Source of the DNA: Desulfohalobiaceae bacterium
Lineage (GTDB): Bacteria > Desulfobacterota > Desulfovibrionia > Desulfovibrionales > Desulfothermaceae
Length of the DNA: 9,685 nt
Direction of reading: 5' to 3'
NCBI GenBank assembly: GCA_021737525.1
Contig: JAIPDU010000045.1
Span: 1-9,685 of the forward strand
The position numbers and the translations under genes were made by a program. The first letter of the stretch is position 1. The number at the start of each line of letters is the position of its first letter. Below, piece by piece: positions 6,961-9,685 of this stretch. Below the pieces are notes generated by a model. It saw only the letters and a program-made list of their open reading frames with translations. It made no database searches and was not told the DNA's origin.

Positions 6961-8028
6961 ATGACCGGACTGTATATAGGCTCCACGTCGGGCTTCGCCG
7001 GCAAGAATCTCATGGTGATGGCCCTGGGCCTTCAGCTGCAGAAAGAGGGCTACAAAGTGGGCTATATGCGCCCAGTGGGGACTTCCCCCGTACAAAAGGG
7101 GAACAAGATGGGAGACGAGGACGCCACCTTCGTCCAGGAAATTCTGGGACTGGACGAGGACCCGGAGCTCGTATCCCCTGTGGTGGCCACCCACGATTTG
7201 CAGATGCAGGTTTTCGCCGAGGGATGCCCGGATCTTATGGGGCGCATCGTGAACGCGTACAACACCTTGAGCAAGGACAAGGACGTGATGCTCGTCTGCG
7301 GGGCGGGGAGCTTTCTCCACGCAGGCAAGTACTGCAACGTTGCGGGGATAGACGTGACCCAGGCCCTGGGCACCAAGGTCCTCCTCGTGGATCGCTTCTT
7401 CAAGGAATTCTCCTACGACTACCTGATCAGCGCCAAGGAGCAGTTGGGCGACGATCTTATCGGCGCCGTTCTGAACAGCGTGCCGGAGTCCCGAATGGAC
7501 ACCGTGGAGAGCATGCTCAAGCCGCTGATGGAACGGCGGGGAATCCGAATCCTGGCCACCGCTCCCCAGGACTCGCTTTTGAACGCCATCCGCATCGGGG
7601 ACCTGGCCAACAGGCTGGGGGGCAAGATCATCTCCGTGCCGGAAAAGTCGGATGTGGTTGCGGAGGATTTCCTCATCGGCACCATGCAGGTGGAGAACTT
7701 CATGACCCATTTCCGGAAGAAGCCCAACTCCGCGGTGATCGTGGGCGGGGACCGCTCCGACCTGCAGCTCGTGGCCCTGGAGGGCAAATGCCCCTGCCTG
7801 ATCCTGACCGGAAACCTCTATCCCAACGACATCATCCTTACCCGCTCCGAGGATCTGGAGGTCCCCATTATCGTGGTCCGGGACGACACCTACAGCGTGG
7901 CCAAGAAAATGGAAAAGATCCTGGAGAGCATCAAGCTCAGGGATAGAATCAAGATCAACCACGGGTCCAAGCTGATCAACTCCATCCTGGACTGGCCCGC
8001 GATCAAGCAGGAGCTCGGTCTCAGCTGA
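6961..8028 (+). CDS. P-loop/DRTGG-domain protein (phosphotransacetylase N-terminal-domain family)
   Basis: This 355-aa soluble protein has two parts. Residues 1 to about 200 form a BioD/AAA_26-type nucleotide-binding fold opening with an altered P-loop, GSTSGFAGKN (G14-K15, with Asn in place of Ser/Thr); CGAGSFLHAGKY lies further on. Residues from about 215 to 330 form a DRTGG-type domain, with GGDRSDLQLVALE (G262-D267) in place of the name-giving motif. This pair of domains is the N-terminal regulatory half of long phosphotransacetylases, but the catalytic PTA_PTB domain is absent and the protein ends with a normal stop. A strong ribosome binding site (GGAGGAGG, 6951-6958) precedes the ATG. 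As I recall, a homologue sits beside ackA in the D. vulgaris lactate cluster (DVU3031). Position suggests a sensor or regulator of acetyl-CoA/acetate flux; catalytic activity is unproven. Such proteins are sometimes mislabelled cobyrinic acid a,c-diamide synthase. Confidence 0.85.
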   Translation: MTGLYIGSTSGFAGKNLMVMALGLQLQKEGYKVGYMRPVGTSPVQKGNKMGDEDATFVQEILGLDEDPELVSPVVATHDLQMQVFAEGCPDLMGRIVNAYNTLSKDKDVMLVCGAGSFLHAGKYCNVAGIDVTQALGTKVLLVDRFFKEFSYDYLISAKEQLGDDLIGAVLNSVPESRMDTVESMLKPLMERRGIRILATAPQDSLLNAIRIGDLANRLGGKIISVPEKSDVVAEDFLIGTMQVENFMTHFRKKPNSAVIVGGDRSDLQLVALEGKCPCLILTGNLYPNDIILTRSEDLEVPIIVVRDDTYSVAKKMEKILESIKLRDRIKINHGSKLINSILDWPAIKQELGLS

Positions 8029-8070
8029 TACCGCCCCTGTCTCGCCTGGGCGCCCCTTTTTCCTGAGGTC

Positions 8071-8128
8071 GCCGTACATAGTATCGCCGCCGCGGGTCGG
8101 GGCTCGCGGCGGCGATTTTGCGTACGGC
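8071..8128 (+). terminator. Nested hairpin terminator after the DRTGG gene
   Basis: A perfect 12-bp stem, ATCGCCGCCGCG (8083-8094) with CGCGGCGGCGAT (8105-8116), closes a 10-base loop and runs into TTTT (8116-8119). Around it lies a second perfect inverted repeat, GCCGTAC (8071-8077) with GTACGGC (8122-8128), separated from the inner stem by 5 nt on each side. The T-tract is short, but the stem is very strong. It lies 43 bp after the stop; a weaker GC-then-T5 patch at 8048-8061 precedes it. Confidence 0.75.
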
Positions 8129-8131
8129 ACA

Positions 8132-8139
8132 GGGTGCGG
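8132..8139 (+). repeat. Left copy of 8-bp target-site duplication
   Basis: GGGTGCGG stands directly outside the left end of the inverted-repeat element and is repeated exactly at 8393-8400 directly outside its right end. The two copies lie at the same distance from the aligned inverted arms, as expected for a duplication made on insertion. Confidence 0.8.
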
Positions 8140-8222
8140 GGATCCCTTCACGGGGTGTTTTTGCACTTATTTAGCGGAGGTTCCGTCGATTTTCTTCGCT
8201 CGTCACGTGGGGGAAACCCGAC
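8140..8222 (+). repeat. Left inverted arm of the MITE-like element
   Basis: This is the left arm, running from GGATCCCTTCACGG to ACCCGAC. GGGATCCC (8139-8146) is an added local palindrome overlapping the junction with the flanking duplication. Confidence 0.75.
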
Positions 8223-8300
8223 CGCGACAAGGCTCATGTTTAGGGGTCAGCTCATGGTGACCTATCTCGGCAATACCAAGGAAATCCGCATCAAATGAGA

Positions 8301-8392
8301 GTCGGGTGGGGGCAGGGATGCCCCCGCGTGACGAGCGTTAGATAATCCGGAACCGGAGGTTTAAAGTGAAAAAACACCCCGTGAAGGATTAC
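8301..8392 (-). repeat. Right inverted arm of the MITE-like element
   Basis: This is the reverse-complement partner of the left arm. It holds extra sequence that makes a private hairpin, GGGGGCA (8308-8314) with TGCCCCC (8319-8325), loop GGGA. That hairpin competes with the arm-to-arm pairing of 8321-8325. The arm therefore differs from the left one by a small insertion as well as point changes, a sign of age or drift. Confidence 0.75.
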
Positions 8393-8400
8393 GGGTGCGG
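8369..8400 (-). terminator. Candidate terminator of trpB, built from element end and flank
   Basis: Read on the minus strand, CACCCG (from the flanking duplication into the element end) can pair with CGGGGTG (from the terminal repeat), giving six pairs with one bulged G, followed by six Ts (8374-8369). It begins about 15 bp after the trpB stop. The stem is short and the loop about ten bases, so strength is uncertain. Confidence 0.4.
8393..8400 (+). repeat. Right copy of 8-bp target-site duplication
   Basis: GGGTGCGG is identical to 8132-8139 and adjoins the right end of the inverted-repeat element. It lies 15 bp beyond the trpB stop codon, so the insertion did not break the gene. Confidence 0.8.
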
Positions 8401-8415
8401 CCCTGCCCAGTCTGT

Positions 8416-9685
8416 CTACACCTCCGGACAGGACTGCAGCGCCTTGTCTATGGTCTCCCTGGGCAGATCGCAATTGTTCAGCTCGCCCCGCATATGGGAA
8501 TCGTACGCCCCCAGATCCAGCAGGCCGTGCCCGGAGTAGAGAAAGACCACGTTGGACCCCGGCTCGGCCTGTTTGGCCGTATCGATGGCGGATTTGATGG
8601 CATGGGCCGTCTCCGGAGCGGGGAGATAGCCCTCCGTTGCCTGAAAGAGCCGCGCCGCCTCGAAGCACTCCTCTTGGTAATAGGATTGGGGCTGGACCAG
8701 TCCTTCCTGCACCAGGTTGCACAGGATGGGAGCCCCGCCGTGGTAGCGCAGGCCACCGGAGTGGATGGGAGGAGGCATGAAGGCATGGCCCAGGGTGTGC
8801 ATCTTGATCAGGGGGGTGAGCTTGGTCATGTCCCCGTAGTCGTAGCGGTAGTCCCCCTTGGTCAAAGTGGGGCAGGCCTTGGGCTCGGCAGCCAGGAAAT
8901 TGATGGGCTCGCCGCTGAGCTTGTCCGGCAGAAAGGGCAGCAGCATGCCGGCGACATTGCTTCCGCCCCCGGCGCAGCCGATAATGTAATCCGGCTTGCG
9001 TCCGGCCATTTCCAGCTGTTTCTTGGTTTCCAGGCCGAGCACGGTCTGATGGATCAGGACGTGGTTCAGGACGCTGCCCAGGCTGTACTTGGCATCCGGG
9101 CTATTCGCTGCGTCCTCCACCGCCTCGGAGATGGCCAGCCCCAGGCTTCCCTTGCACTCCGGATCCTGGCGCAGCATCTCCGCCCCGGTCCTGGTGTGCT
9201 CCGAGGGCGAGGGATGGACCTGTCCGTCGTAGGTCCGGATCAGGATCCTGCGATAGGGCTTTTGTTCAAAGCTGACCCGCACCATGTACACGGTGCAGCC
9301 CAGACCGATCATTCGCGAGGCAAAGGCCAGCGCTGCACCCCACTGCCCCGCGCCGGTTTCGGTGGCGAGCCTGGAGATGCCCTCGGCCTTGTTGTAATAG
9401 GCTTGGGCCACCGCGGTATTGGGCTTGTGCGATCCAGTGGGGGATACGGACTCGTCCTTGTAGTAGATGCGGCACTTCGCGCCGATGGCCTCCTCCAGCC
9501 GCTTGGCCCGGATGAGCGGTGTGGGGCGCCACAGGGAATAGGTCTCCCGCACCTCCTGGGGGATCCGGATATATCGCTCCTCGCTTTGCTCCTGCTCGAT
9601 GAGGCCCCGGGGGAAGATGGGCTCCAGCTGCTCCGGGGCGAGGGGTTTCCTGGTCTCCGGGTCCAAGGGCGGAGCCAGGGGTGTG
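8416..9685 (-). CDS. trpB: Tryptophan synthase beta chain, TrpB2 type (5' partial)
   Basis: This pyridoxal-phosphate enzyme makes L-tryptophan from indole and serine. The frame is open to the right edge: TPLAPP precedes the TTG at 9664-9666, which is an internal leucine codon, so only a short N-terminus is missing. At least 422 codons are visible. The cofactor lysine is in PTGSHKPNTAVAQAYY (codon 9424-9426). The catalytic glutamate is in TETGAGQWG; GQWG rather than GQHG marks the TrpB2 group. The phosphate-binding loop is CAGGGSNVAGM. SPSEHTRTGAEML, KYSLGSVLNHVL, HSGGLRYHG and APETAHAIKSAI are also typical. TrpB2 proteins may pair with TrpA, rescue free indole, or act alone; no trpA is visible here. 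The gene converges on the DRTGG gene and shows no functional link to the acetate module. Confidence 0.93.
   Translation of the reverse strand, partial: TPLAPPLDPETRKPLAPEQLEPIFPRGLIEQEQSEERYIRIPQEVRETYSLWRPTPLIRAKRLEEAIGAKCRIYYKDESVSPTGSHKPNTAVAQAYYNKAEGISRLATETGAGQWGAALAFASRMIGLGCTVYMVRVSFEQKPYRRILIRTYDGQVHPSPSEHTRTGAEMLRQDPECKGSLGLAISEAVEDAANSPDAKYSLGSVLNHVLIHQTVLGLETKKQLEMAGRKPDYIIGCAGGGSNVAGMLLPFLPDKLSGEPINFLAAEPKACPTLTKGDYRYDYGDMTKLTPLIKMHTLGHAFMPPPIHSGGLRYHGGAPILCNLVQEGLVQPQSYYQEECFEAARLFQATEGYLPAPETAHAIKSAIDTAKQAEPGSNVVFLYSGHGLLDLGAYDSHMRGELNNCDLPRETIDKALQSCPEV

Larger units (their letters stand above)
8140..8392. mobile_element. MITE-like non-autonomous element, 253 bp
   Basis: Two long imperfect inverted arms flank about 78 bp of unique centre. 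The matched segments, left with right, are: CCTTCACGGGGTGTTTTT (8145-8162) with 8370-8387; GGTTCCG (8179-8185) with 8347-8353; CGCTCGTCACG (8197-8207) with 8327-8337; GGGGG (8209-8213) with 8321-8325; ACCCGAC (8216-8222) with 8301-8307. The outermost five bases on each side (GGATC and, reversed, GTAAT) match only in part. A perfect 8-bp direct repeat flanks the whole. There is no transposase gene, so it would need one supplied in trans. An 8-bp duplication is known for several insertion-sequence families, ISL3 among them; I cannot assign the family. The alternative is a purely RNA role as a long hairpin, but that would not explain the flanking duplication. Confidence 0.75.

Noticed and set aside
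8145..8387. Reading the inverted arms as a CRISPR, retron or toxin-antitoxin locus
   Set aside because: Only two inverted arms, not spaced direct repeats; no reverse transcriptase or cas gene nearby; the single 20-codon frame lacks a ribosome binding site and a partner.

Overview
The window looks like chromosome of a moderately GC-rich, strictly anaerobic bacterium, most likely a Desulfovibrionales-type sulfate reducer. The main reason is the pyruvate:ferredoxin oxidoreductase. Its length, cluster-cysteine positions and C-terminal cysteine pair follow the Desulfovibrio africanus enzyme almost residue for residue. A lactate/glycolate-dehydrogenase-type Fe-S subunit next to it fits the same picture. 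The assignment rests on recalled family features, not on a database search.

Layout, left to right. (1) 1-596 +, the 3' part of a CCG-domain iron-sulfur subunit of a lactate/glycolate oxidoreductase, cut by the window edge. (2) 738-4403 +, por, a complete single-chain pyruvate:ferredoxin oxidoreductase, followed by a strong intrinsic terminator (4471-4507). (3) 4638-6758 +, a fused alpha-beta ADP-forming acetate--CoA ligase, followed by a terminator (6793-6820). (4) 6961-8028 +, a P-loop/DRTGG protein of the Pta N-terminal-domain type, preceded by a structured leader with its own promoter candidates and followed by a nested hairpin terminator (8071-8128). (5) 8140-8392, a 253-bp non-autonomous inverted-repeat element (MITE-like) flanked by a perfect 8-bp direct repeat. 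(6) 8416-9685 -, a TrpB2-type tryptophan synthase beta chain, cut at its 5' end and convergent with the rest.

The first four genes read as one metabolic module: lactate (or another 2-hydroxyacid) to pyruvate, pyruvate to acetyl-CoA plus reduced ferredoxin, and acetyl-CoA to acetate with ATP formed by substrate-level phosphorylation. In Desulfovibrio vulgaris the comparable cluster uses Pta and AckA for the last step. Here a one-enzyme ADP-forming acetyl-CoA synthetase holds that place, while the DRTGG companion gene is kept. Terminators after por and after the ligase indicate that the module is several transcription units rather than one long operon.

The two features I consider least likely to be in existing annotation are the 253-bp inverted-repeat element with its 8-bp target duplication, and the structured leader of the DRTGG gene. 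I see no CRISPR array, tRNA, rRNA or phage gene.
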